Of a stretch of DNA of 64,000 nt, positions 27,160 to 36,427 are shown in pieces. The stretch comes from Herbiconiux aconitum (GTDB lineage: Bacteria; Actinomycetota; Actinomycetes; Actinomycetales; Microbacteriaceae): positions 1,054,001 through 1,118,000 of the forward strand of contig NZ_JANLCM010000001.1 in NCBI RefSeq assembly GCF_024979235.1, written 5' to 3'. Position numbers and translations under genes: made by a program. Each line of letters begins with the position of its first letter. Position 1 is the first letter of the stretch. The notes below the pieces were generated by a model. That model was not told the origin of the DNA. It ran no database searches and saw only the letters and a program-made list of their open reading frames with translations.

Positions 27160-28521
27160 TCAGCCCTCGGAGCGGCGGTACTCGTGGAGCGCGACCGCAT
27201 CGGCCGCGAGTTCGGCGTCGGAGCGAGCGGCGGCCTCGGCTCGCGCCGCGTCGGCGGCGGTCGCTGCCGCGCCGCCCAGACCGAACAGCGTCTCGACGGC
27301 GGCGAACACCTCATCCGCTCGTCCTTCACGCGCGAGCTCTCGCGCACGAACCGACGGCGAGTGCAGGATGACGCCCACCAGGTGGCGGAGCGCGCGCTCG
27401 GTGCGCTCGGTCTCGGAGGCGTCGCCGTGCGAACGGGTGCGATCGATCTCACCGTCGAGCAGGTCGAACAGGTGCGCCCGCAGTGCGACCACGGCCGGCG
27501 TGACCTCCGCCTCCGCCTTGCCCGCCCGGTATTCGGCGGCGGCCTCACCCACCAGGGCACGCGCATCCGATTCGGCGTTCAACTCGTCGAGGGGGGCGTG
27601 CAGGCTGATGGTCTCGAGGTCGAGCAGTTCGGTGCCGCGGATGCCCGCGACAGCCGGGTCGACGTTGCGCGGCAGGCCCAAGTCGATGATGAGGCGGCGT
27701 TCGAACGCGCCGGGGAGGTCGATCGCGGCACTCAGATCGGCCGCCGAGAGCACCACCGTCTCGGCGGTGCTGCAGGTGATGACGACGTCGGCCGACGCGA
27801 TGGCGTCGCGGTAGCCCGCCGCCGGCACGGCCTCAAGACCCTGCTTCGTTGCGAACGCGACGGCACGACCGGAGGGCGAGAAGACGCGGATGTCGGTGAC
27901 ACCGCGCTCACGGAGGTTGGCGAGCGTGACCCGGGCGTACTGCCCGGTGCCCACGAGCAGCACGCGCGTGCGCGCCCAGTCGGTGACGCGGCTCTCGGCG
28001 AGATCGAGCGCGAGGCGGGCCAGCGAGCGACCGGCGCCACCGAGGCCGGTCTTCGTCTTGACTCCGCGCGAGGTGTGCGAGGCCCGCTGGAACAGTCGCT
28101 CGAGATCTGACGACGCGGTGCCCTCCACCCGAGCGGTGGTGAGCGCTCGCTTGACCTGACCGGCGATCTCGTCTTCGCCGACCACGACCGACTCGAGCCC
28201 CGACGACACAGCGAACAGGTGGTCGGCCACGCCGTCTCCGCAGAGCACGGTGAGGGAGTCGCGCAGTTCTCCGACGTCGGTTCCGGATGCCGCGCTGAAC
28301 GATTCGGCGGCCTGCTCGACGGCGAGCGACACCCCGGCCGTGAGCGGCTCATCGATGTCAAGGTAGGCCTCGAAGCGATTGCAGGTGGCCAGCACGACGG
28401 CGCCTTGCACGAAATCGCTCTCGGAGACCAGGCTCTTAGCCACGTCTGACGTGCCCACCGACAGCTTCTCGAGAAGGTCGAAGCTCGCGTTGCGGTGATT
28501 CGCAGTCAGGCAGATGAGCAC
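27160..28521 (-). CDS. hemA: Glutamyl-tRNA reductase HemA
   Basis: First committed step of the C5 heme pathway: reduces glutamyl-tRNA to glutamate-1-semialdehyde with NADPH. The protein has 453 residues; the thioester cysteine is Cys47 in [10 protein letters not shown], the Rossmann NADPH motif is [12 protein letters not shown], and a dimerisation helix is at the C-terminus. The long open frame extends upstream, but GTG 28521 gives the standard MLICL-type start and follows a TACACT box by six bases. It is divergent from hemE with 82 bases between, so both can be controlled from one short region. Confidence 0.96.
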   Translation of the reverse strand: MLICLTANHRNASFDLLEKLSVGTSDVAKSLVSESDFVQGAVVLATCNRFEAYLDIDEPLTAGVSLAVEQAAESFSAASGTDVGELRDSLTVLCGDGVADHLFAVSSGLESVVVGEDEIAGQVKRALTTARVEGTASSDLERLFQRASHTSRGVKTKTGLGGAGRSLARLALDLAESRVTDWARTRVLLVGTGQYARVTLANLRERGVTDIRVFSPSGRAVAFATKQGLEAVPAAGYRDAIASADVVITCSTAETVVLSAADLSAAIDLPGAFERRLIIDLGLPRNVDPAVAGIRGTELLDLETISLHAPLDELNAESDARALVGEAAAEYRAGKAEAEVTPAVVALRAHLFDLLDGEIDRTRSHGDASETERTERALRHLVGVILHSPSVRARELAREGRADEVFAAVETLFGLGGAAATAADAARAEAAARSDAELAADAVALHEYRRSEG

Positions 28522-28533
28522 TGATTCAGTGTA
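28522..28533 (-). promoter_or_regulatory. Leaderless -10 box for hemA
   Basis: TACACT (28533-28528 on the minus strand), GAATCA, then GTG. Confidence 0.65.
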
Positions 28534-28591
28534 CGCCTGCCCGAGGAGGGGTGCCTGCGACCCGAGTGGGCCCCCGCTCAGGCGTCCGCCG

Positions 28592-28603
28592 TAGGATGTG
28601 GCG
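28592..28603 (+). promoter_or_regulatory. Leaderless -10 box for hemE
   Basis: TAGGAT (28592-28597), six bases, then GTG 28604. An in-frame GTG at 28598 would sit inside the spacer, so 28604 is preferred. Confidence 0.6.
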
Positions 28604-29680
28604 GTGACTCTGCCCGTGACCCATCCGCTGTCCGACGGCCGCACATCCGGCGCCCCCCTGGTCACCACCTATCGGGGTGTGCGCGGAGCTGTGACCCCCG
28701 TCTGGTTCATGCGCCAAGCCGGCCGCTCGCTGCCCGAATACCGCGAACTGCGCGTCGGAACCCGGATGCTCGACGCCTGCCTCGACCCGGAGCTCGCCAG
28801 CGAGATCACCCTCCAGCCCGTTCGGCGGCACGGTGTCGACGCGGCCATCTTCTTCAGCGACATCGTGATCCCGCTGCGTCTTGCGGGCGTCGACGTCGAC
28901 ATCGAGCCGGGCCGCGGTCCGGTGCTCGCGTCCCCCATCCGCAGCGCAGCGGATGTCGCCGCACTGCCCTCTCCGTCGGGCGCCGACTTCTCGGCCGTCT
29001 CGGCAGGAGTCGCGCGAACCGTCGAGCAACTCGGAACGACCCCGCTGATCGGATTCGCGGGCGCTCCCTTCACCCTCGCGGCCTACCTCGTCGAGGGCGG
29101 CCCCTCGAAAGACCACCTGCGCGCCCGCACGATGATGCACGCCGATCCGGATGCCTGGGCGGCGCTGCTCGGCTGGGCCGCGGAGGTCACGGGCGGGTTC
29201 CTCCGCGCGCAGATCCTCGCCGGCGCCAGTGCAGGTCAGCTCTTCGACTCCTGGGTCGGCTCGCTCTCCGTCGCCGATTACGTCGAACGGGTCGCACCGC
29301 ACTCGGCCGCCGCCCTCGCGCAGATCGCCGACCTCGACGTGCCGACCGTGCACTTCGGCGTGGGCAGCGGCGAGGTGCTGAAGCCGATGCACGAGATCGG
29401 GGTCGACGTCGTGGGCGTCGACTGGCGCATCCCGCTCGACGTCGCCTCGTCGCGCCTCGGTGGGCAGGTCACCCTGCAGGGCAACATCGACCCGGCGCTG
29501 CTCGCGGCGCCCTGGCCGGTGCTCGAGTCGCACGTGCTCGATGTGCTCGCGCGGGGGCGGAGCGCTCCTGCGCACGTCGTGAACCTGGGGCACGGGGTTC
29601 CGCCCGAGACCGATCCCGCGGTGTTGACGCGGATCGTCGAGCTGGTGCACGCACAAGGGGAGGACAGAGTCGATGGCTGA
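28604..29680 (+). CDS. hemE: Uroporphyrinogen decarboxylase HemE
   Basis: Converts uroporphyrinogen III to coproporphyrinogen III in the cytosol. The protein has 358 residues; the family motifs [16 protein letters not shown] near the N-terminus and [14 protein letters not shown] at mid-length are intact, as are the catalytic Asp of FFSDI and a C-terminal NLGHGV. The start was chosen from the leaderless promoter spacing (GTG 28604; GTG 28598 is two codons longer). Its 3' end overlaps hemY by eight bases, so the two are translated together. Confidence 0.96.
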   Translation: MTLPVTHPLSDGRTSGAPLVTTYRGVRGAVTPVWFMRQAGRSLPEYRELRVGTRMLDACLDPELASEITLQPVRRHGVDAAIFFSDIVIPLRLAGVDVDIEPGRGPVLASPIRSAADVAALPSPSGADFSAVSAGVARTVEQLGTTPLIGFAGAPFTLAAYLVEGGPSKDHLRARTMMHADPDAWAALLGWAAEVTGGFLRAQILAGASAGQLFDSWVGSLSVADYVERVAPHSAAALAQIADLDVPTVHFGVGSGEVLKPMHEIGVDVVGVDWRIPLDVASSRLGGQVTLQGNIDPALLAAPWPVLESHVLDVLARGRSAPAHVVNLGHGVPPETDPAVLTRIVELVHAQGEDRVDG

Positions 29681-31370
29681 GTCCACGGATCGGCCATCCG
29701 CGGAGCCCTTGTTCGGCATCCTGTCATCCGATGCGGCGTCGGGCACCACCGACGTGGTGGTGATCGGCGGCGGAGTGGCCGGCCTCGTTGCCGCGCGGCA
29801 GCTGGCCCACCTCGGCAACACCGTCACAGTGGTCGAATCGCGGGAGGCGGTGGGTGGCTTCGTCGCGACCCGCGAGATCGCGGGCGTGCGGCTCGACTCG
29901 GGCGCCGAGAGCTTCGCCACGCGCAAGGGAACCGTCGCGTCCCTGGTGACCGAGCTCGGCCTCGGCGACGACATCGTGGTGCCGGCCGAGGCCGGCGCGT
30001 GGGTGGCTTGGGACGGCGGGATCGCACCGCTTCCTGCCTCGGGGGTGCTCGGCATTCCCGGGGTTCCGCTCGCCGACGACGTGCGTCGCATCATCGGCTG
30101 GGGCGGATCGCTCCGCGCCTACCTCGACCGCCTGATGCCGCTGCTCCGGGTGCGCGCCGAAACCGACCTCGGCGACATCGTGCGCCGCCGGATGGGTCGG
30201 CGCGTGCTCGATCGGCTCGTCACGCCGGTGGTCGCCGGGGTGCACTCGGCTGACCCCTCGGTGGTCGACGTGCACACCGTCGCGCCCGGGCTCACCCAGG
30301 CGATGACCACCCAGGGGTCGCTCTCCGGCGCCGTCATGGCCCTGCGCGAGCAGGCGCCGGCCGGCTCGCAGGTGCAGGGGATCGCGGGGGGCGTGTACAG
30401 ACTGATCGAGGCCCTCGAAGCCGACTGCCGCTACTACGGGGTGCAGTTCCGTACGGCGACCCGGGTGAGCGGGTTGTCGCGAGCGGGCGGCGGGGAGTGG
30501 ACCGTCGGGCTGGCGCCGGCAGACGGAGCTTCGTTGGCCGACCTCGCCGACGCTGACGCTGACGCCTCAGATGACGCCGGCGCCAACGCCAACGCCAACG
30601 CCGACGCTTATGCCGGCGGCGACGCGCACGCCGACGACCTCGGTGCCGCTTCCCCGCTCGTCGCGCGGGCCGTCGTGGTGGCCACCGGGTTCCGAACGGG
30701 GCTCGCGCTGCTGGCCGAAGCGGGAGTCGGTCGTGGGGGCGAAGATGCTCCACCATCTCTATCGCCATCGCCCGCGCGCGCCGGGATGCCGGCTCCCGAG
30801 CCCTCGACGCCTCTGCCGCCGCAGAGCGACTGGCCGGAACCCGCCTCCGTCACCATCGCCACCCTCGTGGTCGACGACGCGCGGCTGGACGCGCATCCGC
30901 GGGGCACCGGCGTTCTCGTCGCGCCCGGCACCCCTCGCGTCACGGCGAAAGCACTCACCCACTCGAGCGCCAAGTGGCGGTGGCTCGCCGACTCCCTTCC
31001 GGCGCATCGGCACGTGCTGCGGCTGTCATACGGGCGACGGGGTGCGGATGCGCGGCCCTCATCCGAGCCCGCCGTCGACCTCGCCACGGTGCTCGCCGAC
31101 GCGTCTGCTCTGCTCGGCGTTCCGCTCTCCGAGGCCGACGTCGCGGGCTTCGACACGATGGTCTGGGCCGAGTCGCTCGCGTTCGCGACCGTGGGGCACA
31201 AGGCACGCGTGCGTCAGACGCTCGCCGCCGTGCAGCGCGTCGCCGGCCTCGACGTGGTCGGCGCGTGGGTGTCGGGCACGGGGCTCGCGGCCACGGTCGA
31301 ACACGCGCAGACGACGGCATCCGGTCTCGCTGCCGAACTGCGAGGCGACCGCCGACTCGACGCGGACTGA
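29673..31370 (+). CDS. hemY: Protoporphyrinogen/coproporphyrinogen III oxidase HemY (CgoX)
   Basis: An FAD enzyme that aromatises the porphyrinogen ring; because HemQ is encoded downstream, coproporphyrinogen III is the likely substrate. The FAD motif VVVIGGGVAGLVAARQL is near residue 25 and the RLDSGAESF segment follows. The protein has 565 residues against about 470 usually; the excess is two low-complexity inserts, an Ala/Asp/Asn-rich run (about 288-325) built from a hexanucleotide repeat, and a Pro/Ser-rich run (about 352-390). The C-terminal FAD contact (GAWVSGTGLAATVEHA) is intact, so it should be active. ATG 29673 overlaps hemE. Confidence 0.93.
   Translation: MAESTDRPSAEPLFGILSSDAASGTTDVVVIGGGVAGLVAARQLAHLGNTVTVVESREAVGGFVATREIAGVRLDSGAESFATRKGTVASLVTELGLGDDIVVPAEAGAWVAWDGGIAPLPASGVLGIPGVPLADDVRRIIGWGGSLRAYLDRLMPLLRVRAETDLGDIVRRRMGRRVLDRLVTPVVAGVHSADPSVVDVHTVAPGLTQAMTTQGSLSGAVMALREQAPAGSQVQGIAGGVYRLIEALEADCRYYGVQFRTATRVSGLSRAGGGEWTVGLAPADGASLADLADADADASDDAGANANANADAYAGGDAHADDLGAASPLVARAVVVATGFRTGLALLAEAGVGRGGEDAPPSLSPSPARAGMPAPEPSTPLPPQSDWPEPASVTIATLVVDDARLDAHPRGTGVLVAPGTPRVTAKALTHSSAKWRWLADSLPAHRHVLRLSYGRRGADARPSSEPAVDLATVLADASALLGVPLSEADVAGFDTMVWAESLAFATVGHKARVRQTLAAVQRVAGLDVVGAWVSGTGLAATVEHAQTTASGLAAELRGDRRLDAD
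30546..30609 (+). repeat. Hexanucleotide repeats inside hemY
   Basis: GACGCT/AACGCC-type 6-base units encode alternating Asp-Ala and Asn-Ala residues in an inserted loop of HemY. Slippage would keep the frame. Confidence 0.75.
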
Positions 31371-31489
31371 GCCCACACCGCGGCACCACACGGTCGCCGA
31401 GCTTCTCGAGCGACTCGGCCGCCATGCGTGCTCGGGAGGAGGGGACTACGCTGGGAGCAACCCTGTACTCGCGATCGATCGGAGTTCAC

Positions 31490-31912
31490 ATGCGCGGAAA
31501 GATCATCTTCGTCGTCGGGCTCGCAACTGGGTATGTACTCGGAACGCGCGCCGGACGAGAGCGGTACGAGCAGATCAAGGCGGGTGCCCAGAAGGTGTGG
31601 AACACTCCGACGGTTCAGTCGGGTGTGCAGAAGGCGCAGGACTTCGCAGGTGCTCGGGTCGACACCGTCAAAGCCGACCTCTCGCACAAGGCGCGTAACG
31701 CGCTCGGTGCCTTGATCGGCCGCGAGCCGCTGAGCGGACCGCAGCGCAGCGCTGCCGCGAGCAACACCGGTTCGACGCGGCCGAAGACCACCGCGACGAA
31801 GCCCGCTGCTCGAAAGCCGGCGAGCACGTCGTCGACGAAATCGCCCACCTCGTCCACCACCAAGGCTTCGGCGCAGAGCTCGGCCGCCGCCGACGCCGAA
31901 TCCGACGAGTAA
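31490..31912 (+). CDS. YtxH-like small membrane protein
   Basis: A 140-residue protein: a short N-terminal membrane helix with a glycine pattern (KIIFVVGLATGYVLGTRAGRERYEQIK), typical of YtxH/DUF-type actinobacterial envelope proteins, a helical middle, and a long Lys/Ser/Thr/Ala-rich tail. The ATG has CGGAG five bases upstream. It starts 119 bases after hemY and precedes two other small membrane genes; the trio probably forms an envelope or stress module that happens to lie within the heme cluster. Function unknown. Confidence 0.75.
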   Translation: MRGKIIFVVGLATGYVLGTRAGRERYEQIKAGAQKVWNTPTVQSGVQKAQDFAGARVDTVKADLSHKARNALGALIGREPLSGPQRSAAASNTGSTRPKTTATKPAARKPASTSSTKSPTSSTTKASAQSSAAADAESDE

Positions 31913-31931
31913 GAACCGGAGGGGGTTCTCT

Positions 31932-32339
31932 GTGACTGAAGACCGCGATCGACGGGCCCGTCGCTCCCTCGTCTCCCTGCTCGGCGAGCTGCCGACGCTC
32001 ATCATCGCCCTGCTGAAAGACGAGATCGAGAATCTCAAGCGAGAGCTCTCGGCGAGACTGGCCAAGCTCGGCATCGGCGTCGGCCTTTTCGTGGGGGCGG
32101 CCCTCTTCGCGTTCTTCGCCCTCGCCACTCTCATCGCGGCCGCGGTGCTCGGGCTCGCGACGGTTCTTCCGGCCTGGGCGGCCGCCCTGATCGTTGCCGG
32201 CGCCCTGCTGCTGCTGGCCGTCATCCTCGTGCTGATCGGGGTCTCCTCGGTGAAGAAGGGGATGCCGATCGTTCCCGAAGACGCCATCACGAGCATCAAG
32301 AAAGACATCAACACGGTGAAGGGATTGGGCCAGTCATGA
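31932..32339 (+). CDS. Phage-holin-family (holin-X type) membrane protein
   Basis: A 135-residue protein with a charged N-terminal helix (LLKDEIENLKRELSARLAKLG) and two adjacent transmembrane helices (about 50-75 and 80-105), matching the actinobacterial putative holin-X superfamily. Despite the name these are chromosomal envelope proteins with no proven lytic role and no phage genes are near. GTG start with a GGAGGGGG Shine-Dalgarno. Its stop overlaps the next gene (ATGA). Confidence 0.8.
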   Translation: MTEDRDRRARRSLVSLLGELPTLIIALLKDEIENLKRELSARLAKLGIGVGLFVGAALFAFFALATLIAAAVLGLATVLPAWAAALIVAGALLLLAVILVLIGVSSVKKGMPIVPEDAITSIKKDINTVKGLGQS

Positions 32340-32617
32340 GCGACAAAGACGCGACGCCCGAGCTCCCGCAGCGTTCGAAGGAGCAGCTGCACGCCGACAT
32401 CGAGAAGAACCGAGCCCGCCTGAAGGCGACTCTCGACGCCATCGAGTTCAAACTCAACGTGCCCAAGCAGGCGCGCCACGCGGTGCACCGGGTGAAGACC
32501 CGCATCGCGGTGTTCCGCGACCGGAACCCGATCGGATTCGGGGTCGGAGTCGCCAGCGCCATCGCGGCCGTGGGGCTCGTGGCCGTGCTCGGTTTCCGTT
32601 CCGCGAGCAAGAAGTAG
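32336..32617 (+). CDS. DUF3618-domain membrane protein
   Basis: A 93-residue protein: an N-terminal amphipathic helix with the DUF3618 pattern (RSKEQLHADIEKNRARLKATLDAIEF, seen in parts) and one C-terminal transmembrane helix. It overlaps the holin-X-like gene by four bases and is therefore co-translated. YtxH-like, holin-X-like and DUF3618 proteins are frequent neighbours in actinobacteria. Function unknown. Confidence 0.8.
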   Translation: MSDKDATPELPQRSKEQLHADIEKNRARLKATLDAIEFKLNVPKQARHAVHRVKTRIAVFRDRNPIGFGVGVASAIAAVGLVAVLGFRSASKK

Positions 32618-32681
32618 ATCATCGTCACCATCACCACCGCACGGGGTGCACAGCACACCGCATCGAGCACGAAGAAGGACC

Positions 32682-33428
32682 ATGACTGACCCGACAGTCG
32701 ACCAGGACGCCGAGGCGTATCTCGCCCGCGACGTCGAAGACTCCGAGACGGTTCCCGTCATCGGTTACACCCTCTGGGCGGTGTTCCGCCGCAACCCCGA
32801 AGAGCCCTTGGGCATCGACGGCACCGACGTGCCGGATGCGATCGGCCAGCTCGACGACACCATCGTGTCGATCGAGGAGGAGGACGTCTTCGTGCGCGGC
32901 CTCTATGACGTCTCGGGGCTCCGTGCCGACGCCGATGTGATGGTGTGGCTGCACGGGAGCGCGCCCGAGACCCTCCAATGGGCGCTCCGCCAGCTGCGCC
33001 GCACCCGCATCTTCGCTCCCTTGCTCCCCACCTGGAACGCAATGGGGGTGCATCGCGACGCCGAGTTCTCGGCCAACCATCTCCCCGCCTTCATGCGGGG
33101 CAAGGAGCCGGCCGGCTGGCTCACGGTTTACCCGTTCGTGCGCTCCTACGAGTGGTATCTGCTGCCCGAGGCGGAGCGCCGCCAGATGCTGGCCGACCAC
33201 GGCCGTTCGGGCGCCGAGTACCGCTCCGTGCTCACCAACACTGTCGCCTCGTTCGCTCTCGGTGACTACGAGTGGATTCTCGCCCTCGAAGACGACGAGC
33301 TCACCAACCTGGTCGACCTGATGCGCCACCTGCGTGCGACGGATGCCCGCTTGCACGTTCGTGAGGAGGTTCCCTTCTACACCGGGCGACGGATAGCGAC
33401 CGCCGAGATCGTCGAGGTGCTGCAGTGA
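32682..33428 (+). CDS. hemQ: Coproheme decarboxylase HemQ/ChdC
   Basis: Last enzyme of the coproporphyrin-dependent heme pathway of Gram-positives: decarboxylates Fe-coproporphyrin to heme b using peroxide. The protein has 248 residues with a chlorite-dismutase-like fold. The reactive tyrosine is Tyr150 in TVYPFVRS and the proximal heme ligand is His173 in LADHGRSG; the spacing of 23 equals that I recall for actinobacterial ChdC. ATG 32682 has GAAGAAGGA upstream and is better than the earlier in-frame ATG 32646. It overlaps hemH by four bases. Confidence 0.95.
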   Translation: MTDPTVDQDAEAYLARDVEDSETVPVIGYTLWAVFRRNPEEPLGIDGTDVPDAIGQLDDTIVSIEEEDVFVRGLYDVSGLRADADVMVWLHGSAPETLQWALRQLRRTRIFAPLLPTWNAMGVHRDAEFSANHLPAFMRGKEPAGWLTVYPFVRSYEWYLLPEAERRQMLADHGRSGAEYRSVLTNTVASFALGDYEWILALEDDELTNLVDLMRHLRATDARLHVREEVPFYTGRRIATAEIVEVLQ

Positions 33429-34600
33429 CGATCGAGGCACGCGTTCCGGCCGCCAGCCCGGCTGCGGCAGACGGCCCGGAGCACGTCACGGTGCCCGTCG
33501 CCTACGACGGCATCCTGCTCGCCTCCTTCGGCGGCCCGGAGGGGCAAGACGACGTCATCCCCTTCTTGCGGAACGTGACGCGCGGTCGTGGCATCCCCGA
33601 CGAACGTCTCGAGGAGGTCGCGCACCACTACCGAGCGTTCGGCGGGGTCAGCCCGATCAATGCCCAGAACCGGATGCTCAAGGCCGCACTCGAGGCGGAG
33701 CTCGCCTCGCGGGGAATCGAGCTGCCCGTGCTGTGGGGCAACCGCAACTGGGATCCGTACCTGCGCGACACCCTGCGCGACGCTCACGAGCAGGGCCATC
33801 GCACCCTGATCGCGATCGCCACCAGCGCGTACAGCTCCTACTCGAGCTGCCGCCAATACCGCGAGGACTTCGCCGCCGCTCTCGACGAGACCGGCCTGGC
33901 CGGATCGCTCACGATCGACAAGGTGCGTCAGTTCTTCGATCACCCGGGATTCGTGCAGCCCTTCATCGACGGCGTGTTCTCGGCACTCGACGAGCTGCGC
34001 GCGCAGCTGCCCGGTCTCGACGTCGAGCGCGACGTCGAGGTGCTCTTCACCACGCACTCGATCCCGAGTGCCGATGCGGAACGCTCCGGCCCGGCTTCTC
34101 GCGGCTTCGGCCCGAAGGGCGCCTACGCGGCGCAGCATAAGGCGGTCGCCGAGGTCGTGATGGCCGCGGCCACCGCCGGAGCCGACATTCCCTGGCAGCT
34201 CGTCTACCAGTCGCGCTCCGGCCCTCCGTCGCAGCCCTGGCTCGAGCCCGACATCAACGACGCCATCGCCGAACTCCCCGCCCGCGGCGTGAAGGCCGTC
34301 GTGATCGTGCCGCTCGGTTTCGTGAGCGACCACATGGAGGTGCTCTGGGATCTCGACAACGAGGCGCTCGCATCCTGTGCCGAGCACGGCTTGATCGGCG
34401 TTCGGGTGCCGACGCCCGGTGTCGACCCGGCCTACGTCTCCGGTCTCGTCGACCTCGTGCTCGAGCGTGTCGAGGGCACGCCGGTCGTCGACCGACCCGC
34501 CCTCACCGAGCTCGGCCCGTGGTATGACGTCTGCCGCCCGGGCTGCTGCGAGAACGTGCGACTCGGCTTCAAGCCTGCGGTGGCGGGGATCGCCCCGTGA
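33425..34600 (+). CDS. hemH: Ferrochelatase HemH (CpfC)
   Basis: Inserts Fe2+ into the porphyrin, here most likely coproporphyrin III. The protein has 391 residues with an N-terminal LLASFGGPEGQDDVIPFL signature and the catalytic His in FTTHSIPSAD. Cys142 and a C-terminal cluster Cys370, Cys374, Cys375 (CRPGCC) could hold a [2Fe-2S] cluster, as reported for other actinobacterial ferrochelatases; the ligand assignment is inference. GTG start in a GTGA overlap with hemQ; its own stop overlaps hemC the same way. Confidence 0.95.
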   Translation: MTIEARVPAASPAAADGPEHVTVPVAYDGILLASFGGPEGQDDVIPFLRNVTRGRGIPDERLEEVAHHYRAFGGVSPINAQNRMLKAALEAELASRGIELPVLWGNRNWDPYLRDTLRDAHEQGHRTLIAIATSAYSSYSSCRQYREDFAAALDETGLAGSLTIDKVRQFFDHPGFVQPFIDGVFSALDELRAQLPGLDVERDVEVLFTTHSIPSADAERSGPASRGFGPKGAYAAQHKAVAEVVMAAATAGADIPWQLVYQSRSGPPSQPWLEPDINDAIAELPARGVKAVVIVPLGFVSDHMEVLWDLDNEALASCAEHGLIGVRVPTPGVDPAYVSGLVDLVLERVEGTPVVDRPALTELGPWYDVCRPGCCENVRLGFKPAVAGIAP

Positions 34601-35583
34601 GTGCCCCACTCCGCATCGCGACCCGCGGAAGCGCCCTCGCGCGTGCCCAGACCGGCATCGTGGCTGCGACCCTCGCCGAAGCCACCGGATCTGAGGTCGA
34701 GATCGTGATCATCACGTCTGAGGGTGACCGCTCGCGCGAATCGCTGGCGACCCTCGGCGGAACGGGCGTGTTCGCGAGCGCTCTGCGCGAGGCTCTGGTC
34801 GCTGGCGAATGCGACATGATCGTGCACTCTCTGAAAGACCTGCCGACGGCTCCGTATGAGGGGCTGGTGATCGGCGCCATCCCCGAGCGTGAAGATCCGC
34901 GCGACGCGCTCTGCGCCCGCGGCGGGCTCACGCTCGACGAATTGCCGGAAGGCGCCCGAGTGGGCACCGGTTCGCCGCGACGCATCGCGCAACTGCTCAG
35001 CCTGCGCCCCGACCTCGAGATCGTCGACATCCGGGGCAACGTCGACACCCGACTGGGCCGGCTCGTGGAGGGCGACCTCGATGCGGTGGTGCTCGCGTCA
35101 GCGGGGCTCGGAAGGCTGGGTAGGCTAGACGCAGCATCTGAACTCTTCGCACTCGAGCTCTGGCCCACCGCGCCTGGCCAGGGTGCGCTCGCGATCGAAA
35201 CCCGAGAGGGAGACAGCATTCCCGAGTTGCTGAGCATCGAACACACTCCGACGCGCACGGCTGTTCTCGCCGAGCGCTCGGTGCTGGCCGCACTTGAGGC
35301 CGGCTGCGCAGCCCCGGTCGGTGCGACGGCCTCGGTCGTCGACGACGAATTGCGCCTCTCGGCGACGGTGTACCAGGCCGACGGCGCTGCTGAGCTCGGC
35401 TGCGAACGATCGGCCGCCCTGCTCGGCGACGACCACCTCGTGGCGGAGCTGCTCGGGCAAGCCGTTGCGGCGCAACTGCTCGAAGACGGCGCGGCCGAGC
35501 TCGCGCCCGTCGGCGGATCTGCGCCCGCAGCTCCAGGCACCGACGGCTCCGGCGACCAGTACTGGCCGGGCGGCACCGAATGA
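34597..35583 (+). CDS. hemC: Hydroxymethylbilane synthase HemC
   Basis: Polymerises four porphobilinogens into hydroxymethylbilane. The protein has 328 residues and starts with the family motif RIATRGSALARAQT; Asp in HSLKDLPT is catalytic; the dipyrromethane cofactor attaches to the Cys of LEAGCAAPVGA. The C-terminus has a Pro/Gly-rich extension of about 20 residues. It begins in a GTGA overlap with hemH and ends in an ATGA overlap with hemD. Confidence 0.96.
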   Translation: MSAPLRIATRGSALARAQTGIVAATLAEATGSEVEIVIITSEGDRSRESLATLGGTGVFASALREALVAGECDMIVHSLKDLPTAPYEGLVIGAIPEREDPRDALCARGGLTLDELPEGARVGTGSPRRIAQLLSLRPDLEIVDIRGNVDTRLGRLVEGDLDAVVLASAGLGRLGRLDAASELFALELWPTAPGQGALAIETREGDSIPELLSIEHTPTRTAVLAERSVLAALEAGCAAPVGATASVVDDELRLSATVYQADGAAELGCERSAALLGDDHLVAELLGQAVAAQLLEDGAAELAPVGGSAPAAPGTDGSGDQYWPGGTE

Positions 35584-36374
35584 CCGCCTGGTCGCAGCGC
35601 CCGCTCGGCGGATGGCGCATCCTGGTTCCCCGTGGCGGACCGTGGGGTCACGGTGTCGCTGCCGACCTGCGAGCGGTCGGCGCGAAACCGATAGTCGCCC
35701 CGATGATCAACTTCGCCCCCACCGAAGACGCCGAGACGCTCGACCGAGCACTCAAGGCGCTGGCCGCCGGGTCGTTCGACTGGCTCACCATGACGAGTGC
35801 CACCACCGTCGACGTGCTGACGGCGCATCAGGCCACCGTGCCGTCGTCAACCCACATCGCCGCGGTCGGGGAGACCACGGCCGCCGCGCTGATGGCGGCC
35901 GGCTACAAGGTCGACCTCGTTCCGCCGGAGGACAACTCGGCGAAAGGTCTCCTGCGCGAGCTCAAGCGTTTCGAGCAATTCGGCCCGGAGCTGCGTGTGC
36001 TCACGCTGCGCAGCGACATCGCGAAGCCTGTACTCACCGAGGGTCTGATCAAGCGGGGTCACACGGTCGAATCGGTCGTGGCCTACCGCACCATCGGTGT
36101 CGAGGTCGATCCGCAGATTCGGGCCGACATCGCGGCCGGAGCCATCGACGCCGTGTTCGTGACGTCGGGATCGGTGGCCGAACAGGTTCAGCTGCAGCTC
36201 GGCCCGATCCCGGAATCGACTCTCGTGGCGGCGATCGGCCCCCGCACGGCGGAAGACGCCCGTGCCTACGGCCTGAGGGTCGACGTCATCGCGAAGGGCC
36301 GCTCGGCCGAGTCGCTGATCAACTCCGTGATCGAAGTCGCCAACGCTCGCCGCGCCGCGGAGGCGGCCGACTAG
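35580..36374 (+). CDS. hemD: Uroporphyrinogen-III synthase HemD
   Basis: Closes hydroxymethylbilane into uroporphyrinogen III with inversion of ring D. The protein has 264 residues in two alpha/beta domains; the family is poorly conserved, but LTMTSATTVDVL, TSGSVAEQV and IAAIGPRTAEDA-like segments are recognisable. The position between hemC and hemB confirms it. Last gene of the tightly coupled hemQHCD block; a hairpin follows 17 bases later. Confidence 0.92.
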   Translation: MTAWSQRPLGGWRILVPRGGPWGHGVAADLRAVGAKPIVAPMINFAPTEDAETLDRALKALAAGSFDWLTMTSATTVDVLTAHQATVPSSTHIAAVGETTAAALMAAGYKVDLVPPEDNSAKGLLRELKRFEQFGPELRVLTLRSDIAKPVLTEGLIKRGHTVESVVAYRTIGVEVDPQIRADIAAGAIDAVFVTSGSVAEQVQLQLGPIPESTLVAAIGPRTAEDARAYGLRVDVIAKGRSAESLINSVIEVANARRAAEAAD

Positions 36375-36391
36375 CGTCCGCATCCGCTCTG

Positions 36392-36410
36392 CCCGCGCGA
36401 GCAGCGCGGG
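36392..36410. terminator. Hairpin between convergent hemD and alkB-like genes
   Basis: CCCGCGC (36392-36398), loop GAGCA, GCGCGGG (36404-36410). It could stop transcription from either side. Confidence 0.5.
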
Positions 36411-36427
36411 GGAGGTGGGGTGGCTCT

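Noticed and set aside
31932..32339. Prophage remnant, from the holin-family name
   Set aside because: Holin-X-type genes are ordinary chromosomal genes in actinobacteria and no other phage gene is present.
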